Below, piece after piece: positions 17,685 to 25,818 of a DNA stretch of 54,500 bases. Within the stretch, counting starts at the first letter, position 1. Every line of letters begins with the position of its first letter. Location of the stretch: assembly GCA_013152475.1 (NCBI GenBank), contig JAADGH010000004.1, forward strand, positions 33,117 to 87,616. Reading direction: 5' to 3'. Below the pieces are notes generated by a model that saw only the letters and a program-made list of their open reading frames with translations, searched no databases and had not been told where the DNA came from. A program made the translations under genes and the position numbers. The DNA comes from Planctomycetota bacterium (lineage in GTDB: Bacteria > Planctomycetota > Brocadiia > JAADGH01).

Positions 17685-20171
17685 ATGACGCGACAGATGT
17701 TGTTCGCTTTTGCGGCATTTGTTTTTCTCGCAGTGATGGCGTCGGCCAGGGGCGCGGAGGATGTGACAATGGAAAACGATCTGATCAAGGTCGCGGTGCA
17801 TCCCGATCACTGCACCTTCGATGTCCTGGACAAGCGAGTGGGGTACACGTGGCGGCAGTGCGCCAACAAGCACATCGCCGGCGCGGCCAAGAGTGTGAAG
17901 CGCGACGGAGACAAACTCACCGTCGATCTCGATCACCTCGCCGCCGGCCCCGACAAGAAGACCGCTGTACCGATCCGCATGATCCTTGAGCTGCAAGGCC
18001 CGAACCTGACGGTTACACTGGACGGCGACACGGACGCGAAGATCCGTGGCCTGCTCCTTCCGTTTCCCTTCCTCATCGACACGCCGCGCGGAAACATCGT
18101 TGCCGGATACAAGGAAGGGCTCCTCTATCCTGTCCGCGACGTGAAGACCTTCAACGGCAAGCCTGCTGCCGGGACCATGGCCTGCTTCGGCATGGTGGAT
18201 GGCGCGAAGGGCTTCGGCTACATGGCCGTCTTTGATACGCCCCACGATGTCAAGGCTCGCGCGGCCACGTGCGACGTCAACGGCGAGAAACTCCTCGGCG
18301 TTCACATCTCGTGGGAGCCGCAGAAAGGAGCCATCGGCTATCCTCGCCGAGTGATCTATCACTTCAGCGATTCAGGCCACCACACACCCCTCGCCAAGTT
18401 CTATCGCAAGATCGTGAAGGCCAAGGGGATGGTGCTTCCGTTCCGGGAAAAGAAGAAAGAAGCGCTCTCTCGCTTCGCGGGGGCGGTGAACGTCCACGGC
18501 GCCGATGAGATGGAGATTCGCACGCTGAAAAAGATCGGCGTCGAACGGGCGCTCATCAACTCGAAGAAGTACGTGGACCTCGCCCGCGAGCTGGGATATA
18601 TTCCGGGCCGATACGACATCTACATGGACGTCCTCGACCCGCAATTCGCCACGTCGAAGTGGATGAAAAAGCAGGGCACTGTCCTCGGATGGGACTTCCC
18701 GGCGGACTTATTGAAGAAGGCCGACGGCTCTACCATTACCGTCGGCTATCGCGTCGTCGATCCGAAGACGAAAAAGGTGCGGCTGCGATACCGCCCCTGC
18801 GCGACGGCCTGCCTGCGCGTGATGGGAAGGGACGATCGGGCCAAAGGAGAGATCGAACGGAATAGATACGGGGCCTACTTCCTCGATGTCACCACGGCCA
18901 TGGGGCTCATGGAGTGCTACGATCCGAAACACCCCCTCACCCGAACGGAGGATGCGAAGGTCCGTCGGAAGCAGTTCGGCTTCCTCGGCGGGCTGAACGA
19001 CGGCGTCATCATGGGATCGGAGGCAGGGCACGACTGGGCCCTGCCGGAGTGCGATTACTTCGAGGGCATCATGAGCACCGTCACGTGGTCCTTCGGCATC
19101 AAGGGCCTGTCCAACCTGTCAAGCCACTCCAAGCTGACGCCGACGGAGCTTTACAACGAGATCGGCTACGGCGAGAAACGCCGCATCCCCCTCTGGGAGC
19201 TTGTCTACGGCGACGCCGTTGTGACAACCTGGTGGTGGGGCGATAACCCCACCGCCTTCCCCGACACCTGGCAGCGGCGGAACCTGCTGAACATGCTCTA
19301 CGGCTCCATGCCCCTGTGGCTCATTCGGCCGGGAGGACTGCGCAGCTTCTTCTACGTCAATATGGATCGCTTCGCCGAGGCCTGGCGGCACGTGGGCCGG
19401 TGGAATAGGGCCGTTGGCTTCGAGGAGCTTGTCGCCCATCGCTACCTCACCGACGACCACCGCGTGCAGCGAAGCGACTTCGGCAACGGGCTGAGCCTGA
19501 TTGTGAACTTCGGCCCCGAGCCCTACACGACCGACGACGGCAAGGCCATGCCCCAGTACTCCTACCGGATCCTCGGCGACAAGGAAAAGTACCCGGACCT
19601 GCCGGTCGGAGAAATTGTACAGCTCGACCCGAACTGGTCCCCCGTGGATCCTGTGTTTGAATACACCACCTTCGGCGGGACATCGGGCTGGACGCCCGCG
19701 CCCGGGATGCAGATCAAGCGTGTAACCGACGATGTCCGGCCGGATCCGGGATGGAAACGCTACCAGGAAGCCGTTTCCGCGATGACCGACAAGCTGCCCC
19801 TCGTGGGCAGCGCGAAGGTGTCGGGCAAGCAGTCCGGCGCCGATCATTTCGTGAAGACTCGGGACATCATGGTCCTGCCCAACGCGGAATACCGGTTCGA
19901 GGCGTGGATGAAGGTCGTCCGAACGACCGGCTCGGCGCCGATGCGCTTCGCCGTGGTCCAGGCCGACCGGGCAGGCAAGGCGCTCTGCACGGCCGAGTCA
20001 TCCGCCTACGACACGAAGAAACCCGGCGAGTGGCAGCGCCTTCACGTGCAATTCACCACCCCGGCGGAAGCCCGGAAGGCACGCTTCGTGGTTCCCAAGC
20101 CGAAGGGCGAGGACATCGAAGCGGAGCTTTACATCGACGACATCGACTTCACCATCAGGGGCTTCAAGTAG
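17685..20171 (+). CDS. Secreted glycosidase-like protein with C-terminal carbohydrate-binding-like domain
   Basis: 828 residues with a signal peptide (about 1-24, ending ASARG-AED) and a clear AGGAG 8 bases before ATG 17685. The N-terminal beta domain (MENDLIKVAVHPD, FDVLDKRVGYTW) has the same plan as the protein at 2623-5475. The middle part (MEIRTLKKIGVERALINS, RYDIYMDVLDP, YFLDVTTAMGLMECYDP, IMGSEAGHDW) looks like a TIM barrel with acidic residues at strand ends. The last ~150 residues form a beta-sandwich (ADHFVKTRDIMVLPNAEYRF, ELYIDDIDFTI) of the CBM4/CenC type. I do not recognise a named CAZy family; DUF5696-like is the best guess. The protein is probably exported and acts on a polysaccharide, which is inferred from architecture and neighbours. 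Confidence 0.68.
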   Translation: MTRQMLFAFAAFVFLAVMASARGAEDVTMENDLIKVAVHPDHCTFDVLDKRVGYTWRQCANKHIAGAAKSVKRDGDKLTVDLDHLAAGPDKKTAVPIRMILELQGPNLTVTLDGDTDAKIRGLLLPFPFLIDTPRGNIVAGYKEGLLYPVRDVKTFNGKPAAGTMACFGMVDGAKGFGYMAVFDTPHDVKARAATCDVNGEKLLGVHISWEPQKGAIGYPRRVIYHFSDSGHHTPLAKFYRKIVKAKGMVLPFREKKKEALSRFAGAVNVHGADEMEIRTLKKIGVERALINSKKYVDLARELGYIPGRYDIYMDVLDPQFATSKWMKKQGTVLGWDFPADLLKKADGSTITVGYRVVDPKTKKVRLRYRPCATACLRVMGRDDRAKGEIERNRYGAYFLDVTTAMGLMECYDPKHPLTRTEDAKVRRKQFGFLGGLNDGVIMGSEAGHDWALPECDYFEGIMSTVTWSFGIKGLSNLSSHSKLTPTELYNEIGYGEKRRIPLWELVYGDAVVTTWWWGDNPTAFPDTWQRRNLLNMLYGSMPLWLIRPGGLRSFFYVNMDRFAEAWRHVGRWNRAVGFEELVAHRYLTDDHRVQRSDFGNGLSLIVNFGPEPYTTDDGKAMPQYSYRILGDKEKYPDLPVGEIVQLDPNWSPVDPVFEYTTFGGTSGWTPAPGMQIKRVTDDVRPDPGWKRYQEAVSAMTDKLPLVGSAKVSGKQSGADHFVKTRDIMVLPNAEYRFEAWMKVVRTTGSAPMRFAVVQADRAGKALCTAESSAYDTKKPGEWQRLHVQFTTPAEARKARFVVPKPKGEDIEAELYIDDIDFTIRGFK

Positions 20172-20192
20172 AGGGGTTCGCGCCTCGCGCAC

Positions 20193-20221
20193 TTGACAAA
20201 TCAACATGATGTCGGTATCAT
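20193..20221 (+). promoter_or_regulatory. Promoter of the L,D-transpeptidase gene
   Basis: TTGACA (20193-20198), a 17-bp spacer and TATCAT (20216-20221). The predicted transcription start is only about 16 bases before the ATG at 20244, giving a very short leader with no strong ribosome site. Confidence 0.75.
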
Positions 20222-20243
20222 CTAACCGGACATCCACGGTTGA

Positions 20244-20864
20244 ATGACGAAAGTTGATCCGGACATGAGTCTTTCGCAAATGCGAACGTGGCTGGCGGTC
20301 GCCATTGGGCTTGCCGCTTTTGCCTGCCCCGTCTGTCGGGGCGACATCATTACCTACACCGTCAAGAAGGGCGACACCCTCTGGTCCATCGCCAAGCGCC
20401 ACCGCACCGCCGTGCCCTTCATCAAGCAACTCAACGGCCTGAAGGACGACAACATCTCCATCGGGCAGGAGCTCAAGGTATGCAAAGGTCCGGTGAAGAT
20501 CGTCGTGGACAAAAGCGAGTGCAAGCTGCGGATTCTGAGCGGTGAGGATGTTCTCGCCGAATTCAGCGTGGCCGTTGGGAAGCCGGGCAAGACGCCGCCG
20601 GGGACCTACAAGATCAAGACCAAGCTCGTCAATCCGGACTGGACTCACCCCGTGACGAAGGAAGTCATCAAATTCGGCGACCCCCGCCATGAGATCGGCA
20701 CACGCTGGATGGGTTTTGGTAATGGACTCGGCATCCACGGCACGAATGACCCGAGCTCCATCGGTAAGTCCGTCTCCAGCGGGTGTATCCGCATGCACAA
20801 CAAAGAAATCGAGTCCATCTTCTGGGCCATCCCCCGCGGCACCGTCGTCGAGATTCGAGAGTAA
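20244..20864 (+). CDS. L,D-transpeptidase with LysM domain (YkuD family)
   Basis: A 206-residue exported protein. A signal peptide (MRTWLAVAIGLAAFACPVC) begins at the third methionine. One LysM peptidoglycan-binding motif follows (YTVKKGDTLWSIAKRHRTAV, with ISIGQELKV). The YkuD catalytic domain has IHGTN (H165) and SSGCIRM (C181), the Cys-His pair that makes 3-3 cross-links or attaches proteins to meso-diaminopimelate. The architecture (LysM then YkuD) is the Bacillus YkuD arrangement. ATG 20244 is the first start; 20265 and 20280 are alternatives that better fit the signal peptide. Its presence argues that this organism makes peptidoglycan. It is monocistronic between its own promoter and the hairpin at 20899-20927. 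Confidence 0.93.
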   Translation: MTKVDPDMSLSQMRTWLAVAIGLAAFACPVCRGDIITYTVKKGDTLWSIAKRHRTAVPFIKQLNGLKDDNISIGQELKVCKGPVKIVVDKSECKLRILSGEDVLAEFSVAVGKPGKTPPGTYKIKTKLVNPDWTHPVTKEVIKFGDPRHEIGTRWMGFGNGLGIHGTNDPSSIGKSVSSGCIRMHNKEIESIFWAIPRGTVVEIRE

Positions 20865-20898
20865 CTCGTTACAATTCGGATTGAGACGCCGAAAAAGA

Positions 20899-20927
20899 CA
20901 GGGAAAGGGTCTGAGACCCTTTCCCTG
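20899..20927. terminator. Perfect 14-bp hairpin between convergent genes; best as terminator for the minus-strand lipoprotein gene
   Basis: CAGGGAAAGGGTCT (20899-20912) and its exact complement (20914-20927) flank a single base; in practice the stem is about 12 bp with a small loop. On the minus strand it is followed by a T-rich run (TGTCTTTTTC), as in intrinsic terminators. On the plus strand the following bases (AATTACTTTCC) are less typical, so it may work both ways with different strength. Confidence 0.8.
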
Positions 20928-20959
20928 AATTACTTTCCGCTACGACTCGACTAAGGCCC

Positions 20960-21304
20960 TTACTTCGCTGCAGGTTTCTTCGCCGCCGGCTTAGGTGCGG
21001 GCTTTTTCGCCGCAGGTTTTGGGGCAGGCGCCGGGGCAGTCTTGGTCGGCTCTGTTTTTTTCACTTGTTCTTCTTTCTTGGTCGACCCTTCCTTCTTCGC
21101 TGCCGACCCCTCCATCTTCGCCGCCGACCCTTCCTTTTTCGCTGCCGACCCCTCCATCTTTGCTGCCGATTCTTCCTTCTTCGCTGCTGGCTGTTCCTTC
21201 TTCACCGCTGGCTTCTTTGCCTTCTTTGGCGCCGGCTTCTCCGCACAGCCCAAAATCAGCGAAACCGCAAATACCACAGCCAATCCAAACAACCACTTCT
21301 TCAT
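20960..21304 (-). CDS. Small Lys/Ala/Glu/Pro-rich lipoprotein with heptad repeats
   Basis: 114 residues from ATG 21304, which has GGGAGG 10 bases upstream; an earlier in-frame start at 21364 adds residues before the signal. The leader MKKWLFGLAVVFAVSLILGC ends in a lipobox. The mature part is low complexity: A/K/P blocks, then six heptads of the form SAAKKEG / SAAKMEG, then further K/A/P blocks ending KPAAKKPAAK. Such highly basic tails resemble periplasmic spacers or histone-H1-like tails that bind anionic polymers. No enzyme domain is present. Promoter and terminator both fit a single-gene transcript. Function is unknown; envelope-peptidoglycan tethering is a guess. Confidence 0.75.
   Translation of the reverse strand: MKKWLFGLAVVFAVSLILGCAEKPAPKKAKKPAVKKEQPAAKKEESAAKMEGSAAKKEGSAAKMEGSAAKKEGSTKKEEQVKKTEPTKTAPAPAPKPAAKKPAPKPAAKKPAAK
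21084..21209 (-). repeat. Six tandem 21-bp units inside the lipoprotein gene
   Basis: Units of 21 bp (one heptad each) run from 21084 to 21209. The central ones alternate KKEG and KMEG versions, giving a higher-order 42-bp period. The last two units (toward 21209) have diverged. Confidence 0.85.
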
Positions 21305-21382
21305 ACCAAGACCCCTCCCTTCAAAGAGTGCTATACCACTACCGTTTCTCAAAAAGTGAAACAAACTGTACCAACAAAAATA

Positions 21383-21411
21383 AGTGTAGAGGGGATTGAA
21401 ATCAATGTCAA
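21383..21411 (-). promoter_or_regulatory. Promoter of the Lys/Ala-rich lipoprotein gene
   Basis: On the minus strand TTGACA (21411-21406), a 17-bp spacer and TACACT (21388-21383). The local sequence is AT-rich. The predicted start leaves a leader of about 70 bases. Confidence 0.75.
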
Positions 21412-21637
21412 GGGAAAAATATTAAGAAAAGGGATGGGCGCGCAGTCCTATCATGTTCTGTCGCCCACGGTTGTGGCAGAAGGAAAGGTATATACCAGCT
21501 AATTTCGTCGGGAGAGCCCCTCAACTGTAGGGAACGTTCCGTCACAAGATCGCCAAGGGTAAACGCGGCTGAAAACAAGAAGGCGAGCTCGATTTCAACT
21601 TCACCTCATCCGGTCGCTGGACATAGAGTAGCTCGGA
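21412..21637. other. Intergenic region downstream of the CAP-domain gene
   Basis: The whole gap 21305-21637 holds the promoter above and no gene I can support. A plus-strand reading at about 21392-21502 resembles the end of a protein (GKILRKGMGAQSYH, SPTVVAEGKVYTS, stop) but lacks a start of its own. No terminator with a T-run was found after the minus-strand gene end. Confidence 0.4.
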
Positions 21638-24600
21638 CTATGGGTACCCCATCCGCGTGGCGAAGATGTTCTCGTCGGGCAGGAGGGCGCCGCCACCGCC
21701 GGGTGTGTTGATCTTTAGCATGTTGTCCACGCCTGCGACCGTACCGGCGTCGCCGATCTGCCCGCTAAAGCTACCGTTGATGCTCACGTTGCCGAAGGCG
21801 GCGGCGATCAACTGTCCGGTGAGGTTGCCCTTGACGCTGATGCTCGATTCCGCCGCCGTCCCGGTGATGTCCACGATCCCCTGAAGCGTTCCCGAAAACA
21901 TCAGCATCTTGGTCAGGCTGCTGTTGAGCGTGACCGTCGAATCCCAGGACACGCTGTCGCCGTCCTTTGGCCCGGAGATCATGCCTTTGTCCACATCGCC
22001 GTCGAGCGTGACGCTCGAGCCGCCCCGAAGCCCCGCGCTGATCTTGAAGGAGCGTGTCGTCCCGCCGATGTACACGGACGACGTCCCCTCCACCGCGCCG
22101 GTGCACATGAACATCCGCGTATCGCCGGAGATCGTGAGTTCGCTGGAGTTCGTCATCCCACGCAGGCGGGCCATATTGCAGCCGCCGGTGACGTTGATGG
22201 TCGTGCTGTCTATCTGCCCCATGAACTGGAGGTTCTTTTCCACCCCGCCCAGGAGGTCCACCGTCGTGCCCGTGACCGCGCCGAAGACCCTCATCGTGCC
22301 GACGCTGCCCGAGACGTCGATGTCGCTGTCCGTGACGGTCCCCTTCCAGAAGATCATTTTGGCCGTGCCGGTGATGGCGATGGTCCCCGTTGTCATGGTC
22401 CCGAGGAAGAGGTTCTTGCTCAAATTTCCGCCAATGGTGATCCTCATGTTGTCGGCGCTCTTTCCCTTCCGGTCCGAAATCTTTGCGAAGCCCAGGTCGC
22501 CGCCGATGTTGATCGCGGCCCCGTTGACGCTGCCCATAATCATAAGCCGGTCGAGATTGTGCCCGCCAAGGACCTGGAAGGGTTGGTCGCCCGGGGCGGC
22601 GACCGTCACGTCCCCGCGGACCATGAAGAACGACGTGTCGGAATTGGAGACGAACGTTGATGCGGCCATGTCGCCCATGCAGTAGGCCCGGACAAGCGAC
22701 GTCGTTCCGGTCACCGTCGCGCCGCTCATCGACCCGGCGCGGAAGAACGTCATATTCTCTGCTGTCACGACGCTGTCGTTCAGCGCACCCTTTACGTTGA
22801 GATTGAATGTGGCCCCGGTGACGTCGATGATCGATCCGTTTGTCATTTTGCCGTTGACCATGACCTTCAGCCGATCTCCGCCGGCGGAGATTGTCGTCTG
22901 GTCCATGTTGCCCGCGATCTTGAACATCGCGGATGTCCCGGTCACGGTGAGCGAGGAGTCGATTACGTTGCCCGTCAGCATCGCCTTGAACAGATCGCCG
23001 GTGACGGTGATGTGCGTATTCGCGATCCGCCCGCCGCGGTTTATGACCTGGATCGACTTCAGCGAGCCGGTTATCACCGTGCCGAGGGTCAGGGTGTTCG
23101 GCGTATTTTTGGAATCCATGTCCTGGACGGTCAGGCGGGTAAGCGGCGTGCTGTTGAATATCTCGATCCGGGCGATGTCGGTGCTGTTCAGGTCCGGACG
23201 CTCGTTGTTTGCGTCGGTGATGACGGCATATCCATCGCCCTTGTACATGACCCGCAGCGTATCCCCGTCCCCGTCGATGAACGTCATGATCGGGTCGCTG
23301 GCGCGGAGCACCCGGGCGTTGATCACATCGAACTCCGTCGCCGCGGTCCATGCCTCGTTGTTTCCCTCGTCCAGCTCGGTCACATCCCCGCCGGCATCCA
23401 TCAGGCCATAGACATAATAGCTCCCCACGGCCGTGCCGTCGGGGATCGTGAACGTCTGCGTCCGACTGCGACTGCCGCTGGCGGCCAGGCCGCCGGTCTC
23501 CGTGTATCTCCCGAGGAACACATCGTCGCCGTCCCCCGCCGTTGTGTTCTGGGACATGTAGAAATCCACGTGGAACTGTCCCGTGGGGATGGGGATACTG
23601 TTGTCCTCAGTGAAGGAAATGTCGAAGTCCTGGCCCACCTGCGCGGGCGTCTCGCAATCTACGTCGTCAATCGTCAGTGTCAGGTCCGGATAGCCCACCG
23701 TGCCCGTGGTGGAGGCCGTGTTGCTCAGAAGACCGTCGTTGTCGGTGGCCTGAGCGAAATACCTGTGCACGCCGTACGGAATCGCGGCGGTCGATCCCGT
23801 CCAGCTCCAACCGTCGGCGCTGTTGTTGTCCGTACCAAGGAGGTCGTCTGTGCCCACATCGAGAACGCCGTTGCCGTTCAGGTCGCGATAGAACGCGACC
23901 TGAGTCACGGTCCCGTCGAGATCGCTCACGCCGTTCGCCGTCAGCGTCAGGTCCCCGCCGCCCGGCGGGACGGGATCGGGGCTGTCCGTCAGGCTGCCGA
24001 TAGTCGGCCGGGCGCGCACGGTGATCTGGATCGGGTCATAGCCGGTGTTGTTGCCCTCGTTTTCCTCCAGCAGCCTGCCGGCAGCGTCGGTAATGACACC
24101 CACGTAGTAGGTGCCCGGCGTGTTGATCTGGACGGAGATGGTCTCCGTGTATTGGCCGCTTGGGTCCAACGTGGTCGTGTGGTCCAACGTCCCGATCAAG
24201 GTGTCGGACGGCGTAATGGTCGAGTCGGTCGAGAGGTAGACGCCGTCGGTCCAGGCGCTTGTGGCCGCTCCGGCGCCGCCATTGCGCACCGTCCAGGAGA
24301 CATCGAAGTATGTGTCCTGGTCTGTCGTGGCGGGCGCATCGACGGACGTGACCTGCAGGTCCGGTCGGCTGACCGTTCCGGCGGTGAAGTCCACCTTCAC
24401 GTTCTCGCCCCCGATATAGACGTCCGTCTGCGTTGCCGTCCCGAAGGCCCCGCCGGAGGCCGTGATGTCGTACGTGCCGCTGGGCACGCGCAGGGAGTAT
24501 CCCCCCGAGCCCCAGGTGGCCATCACGTAGGACCCGCCGCCATGTCGGTTCGCCGTAATGGTGACGCCGCCGAGCCCCTCGCCGGGGGTGTAGAAGTCGT

Positions 24601-25228
24601 CGTCCACCACGTCATCGGTGTAGACGACGCCGGTAAAGAAGCTGTTGCCGCTGCGCCAACCGAAGTCCTCGGTGGCAATGAGATAATCTTCCCCGTTGAT
24701 CTGACCGAACCAGCAGCCGACGCCGATCTCCTTGTAACTGTCTCTCAGCATGTTGACGCGGTGGCCGCGCCCGTCAACATCCGAGTCCACGAAGAGCAGC
24801 TCGTGCGCGTAGGCCACCGCCGCCGTCTGCGTCCCCCCAACCCAGCACATCGCGATATTCTCTCCCGCCCCCTCGTAGTTCGTGTAACCAGAGGCGGCCA
24901 TCCGATCCCACGGCATTGTACCGCCCGCGCCCACATGGCTGATGTAGCCCACGCTCCCCTGCCACGCGCTGTGCTGCTGCGCGGCCTCGATGATATTCAG
25001 GTTGAAGGCAAGGGGCTGCTTGGGCGAGGACGAGATCGTCGGGGATGGCGAGCCCTCGTTGAGGTCGATGCCATAGCGCGCGGCCTCGGCGGTGGGGTTC
25101 AGGCGCGCCCGGTTGACCAGCTCGAGAAGATACTGATCATAGGCCGTTGGATAGGCAATGCCCGGCACCACCCGCGCCTCGAGTTCCTCGATGCGCAGCC
25201 GGTGGTGGATGCGGCGGTCGGCACTCAT
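21638..25228 (-). CDS. Large surface protein: LEPR-like N-terminus, CAP domain, two CARDB domains, beta-solenoid
   Basis: 1,196 residues from ATG 25228 (GAGGAG upstream); an earlier in-frame start is unlikely. There is no classical signal peptide; instead HHRLRIEELEARVVPG (LEAR at 16-19) resembles the LEPR-XLL-type N-terminal signature of large planctomycete proteins. Residues ~25-205 form a CAP/SCP domain (LLELVNRARLNPTAEA, SHVGAGG, GAGENIAM, GHRVNML). Two CARDB-type adhesion modules start near 288 (PDLQVTSVDA) and 513 (PDLTLTIDDVD). From ~700 to 1,170 short strands of ~20 residues (I/V-x-V-x-G alternating with F/M-x-x-x-G) make a predicted beta-solenoid. Bacterial CAP domains are little understood. 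The protein is probably surface-exposed. It has its own promoter with a ~310-base leader. Confidence 0.85.
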   Translation of the reverse strand: MSADRRIHHRLRIEELEARVVPGIAYPTAYDQYLLELVNRARLNPTAEAARYGIDLNEGSPSPTISSSPKQPLAFNLNIIEAAQQHSAWQGSVGYISHVGAGGTMPWDRMAASGYTNYEGAGENIAMCWVGGTQTAAVAYAHELLFVDSDVDGRGHRVNMLRDSYKEIGVGCWFGQINGEDYLIATEDFGWRSGNSFFTGVVYTDDVVDDDFYTPGEGLGGVTITANRHGGGSYVMATWGSGGYSLRVPSGTYDITASGGAFGTATQTDVYIGGENVKVDFTAGTVSRPDLQVTSVDAPATTDQDTYFDVSWTVRNGGAGAATSAWTDGVYLSTDSTITPSDTLIGTLDHTTTLDPSGQYTETISVQINTPGTYYVGVITDAAGRLLEENEGNNTGYDPIQITVRARPTIGSLTDSPDPVPPGGGDLTLTANGVSDLDGTVTQVAFYRDLNGNGVLDVGTDDLLGTDNNSADGWSWTGSTAAIPYGVHRYFAQATDNDGLLSNTASTTGTVGYPDLTLTIDDVDCETPAQVGQDFDISFTEDNSIPIPTGQFHVDFYMSQNTTAGDGDDVFLGRYTETGGLAASGSRSRTQTFTIPDGTAVGSYYVYGLMDAGGDVTELDEGNNEAWTAATEFDVINARVLRASDPIMTFIDGDGDTLRVMYKGDGYAVITDANNERPDLNSTDIARIEIFNSTPLTRLTVQDMDSKNTPNTLTLGTVITGSLKSIQVINRGGRIANTHITVTGDLFKAMLTGNVIDSSLTVTGTSAMFKIAGNMDQTTISAGGDRLKVMVNGKMTNGSIIDVTGATFNLNVKGALNDSVVTAENMTFFRAGSMSGATVTGTTSLVRAYCMGDMAASTFVSNSDTSFFMVRGDVTVAAPGDQPFQVLGGHNLDRLMIMGSVNGAAINIGGDLGFAKISDRKGKSADNMRITIGGNLSKNLFLGTMTTGTIAITGTAKMIFWKGTVTDSDIDVSGSVGTMRVFGAVTGTTVDLLGGVEKNLQFMGQIDSTTINVTGGCNMARLRGMTNSSELTISGDTRMFMCTGAVEGTSSVYIGGTTRSFKISAGLRGGSSVTLDGDVDKGMISGPKDGDSVSWDSTVTLNSSLTKMLMFSGTLQGIVDITGTAAESSISVKGNLTGQLIAAAFGNVSINGSFSGQIGDAGTVAGVDNMLKINTPGGGGALLPDENIFATRMGYP

Positions 25229-25536
25229 CTTGGGCTCCTCAGTCGCCAATTCTGACACGTGCCACATGCACGTATGGCAGCCCCGACAGGCAAACTGCGA
25301 TCGACTCGTCACGATCTTATGCAAATACCATGCCCTCGCTCACATGTGCACAAGACGTGCACGAGCAGGCAAGACCACAGCATTACTCATTGCGGCGGAG
25401 CATGTTGCAGGAATTTCCGCTCAAATGCCGCCTTATCATCAGTTGATGCGCAACGCCACGCAGGCCCACTGCCATGCTGTCGATATAGCCTTGGCGTGAG
25501 GATCGGGGGGGCAAGGCTTCCCCTCGTGCCGACCGA
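25229..25536 (-). other. Long 5' leader of the CAP-domain gene
   Basis: The promoter at 25544-25572 implies an untranslated leader of about 310 bases. It contains several short inverted repeats, for example GTGCAC repeated around a 5-base loop (25346-25362). I could not match it to a known riboswitch; the GEMM, cobalamin and TPP core motifs were looked for by eye. The rest of the 25229-25818 gap has no supported gene. Confidence 0.4.
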
Positions 25537-25543
25537 TAGAACA

Positions 25544-25572
25544 ATTCTATACCGCCTTTCCTCTCCTGTCAA
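25544..25572 (-). promoter_or_regulatory. Promoter of the CAP-domain surface protein gene
   Basis: On the minus strand TTGACA (25572-25567), a 17-bp spacer and TAGAAT (25549-25544). Confidence 0.7.
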
Positions 25573-25742
25573 GCGTTTTGTGCGAACTGGCGCCGATTGC
25601 GCTGATCGGAATCGAGTCGGAGAGGAAGGTCTCGAAAAATCGGAACCGGAGCGCATCAGATTATTGCAAAAGTGAAATTCTCCAGCGTTCCAGTCCCCGC
25701 CTGACCGATCTCGCGCGTCCCCCCTTTTTCCGACACAGACTG

Positions 25743-25771
25743 TTGACACCGCGCCCTCCCCCTGCTAATAT
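25743..25771 (+). promoter_or_regulatory. Promoter of the DUF4388 gene
   Basis: TTGACA (25743-25748), a 17-bp spacer and TAATAT (25766-25771), a near-consensus vegetative promoter about 48 bp before the ATG. Confidence 0.8.
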
Positions 25772-25818
25772 AACATTTCTGTGTCCCGGGGAATTTCTTC
25801 TTTGTGAGGTGAAGGCGC

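Noticed and set aside
21392..21502. Plus-strand segment resembling a protein end (GKILRKGMGAQSYH ... VVAEGKVYTS, stop), vaguely like an NPCBM or propeller fragment
   Set aside because: Too short, no start, and overlaps a good minus-strand promoter; probably chance.
25229..25536. c-di-GMP (GEMM) or cobalamin riboswitch in the long leader
   Set aside because: Fragments such as GGCAAAC occur but the conserved cores and spacing are absent on both strands.
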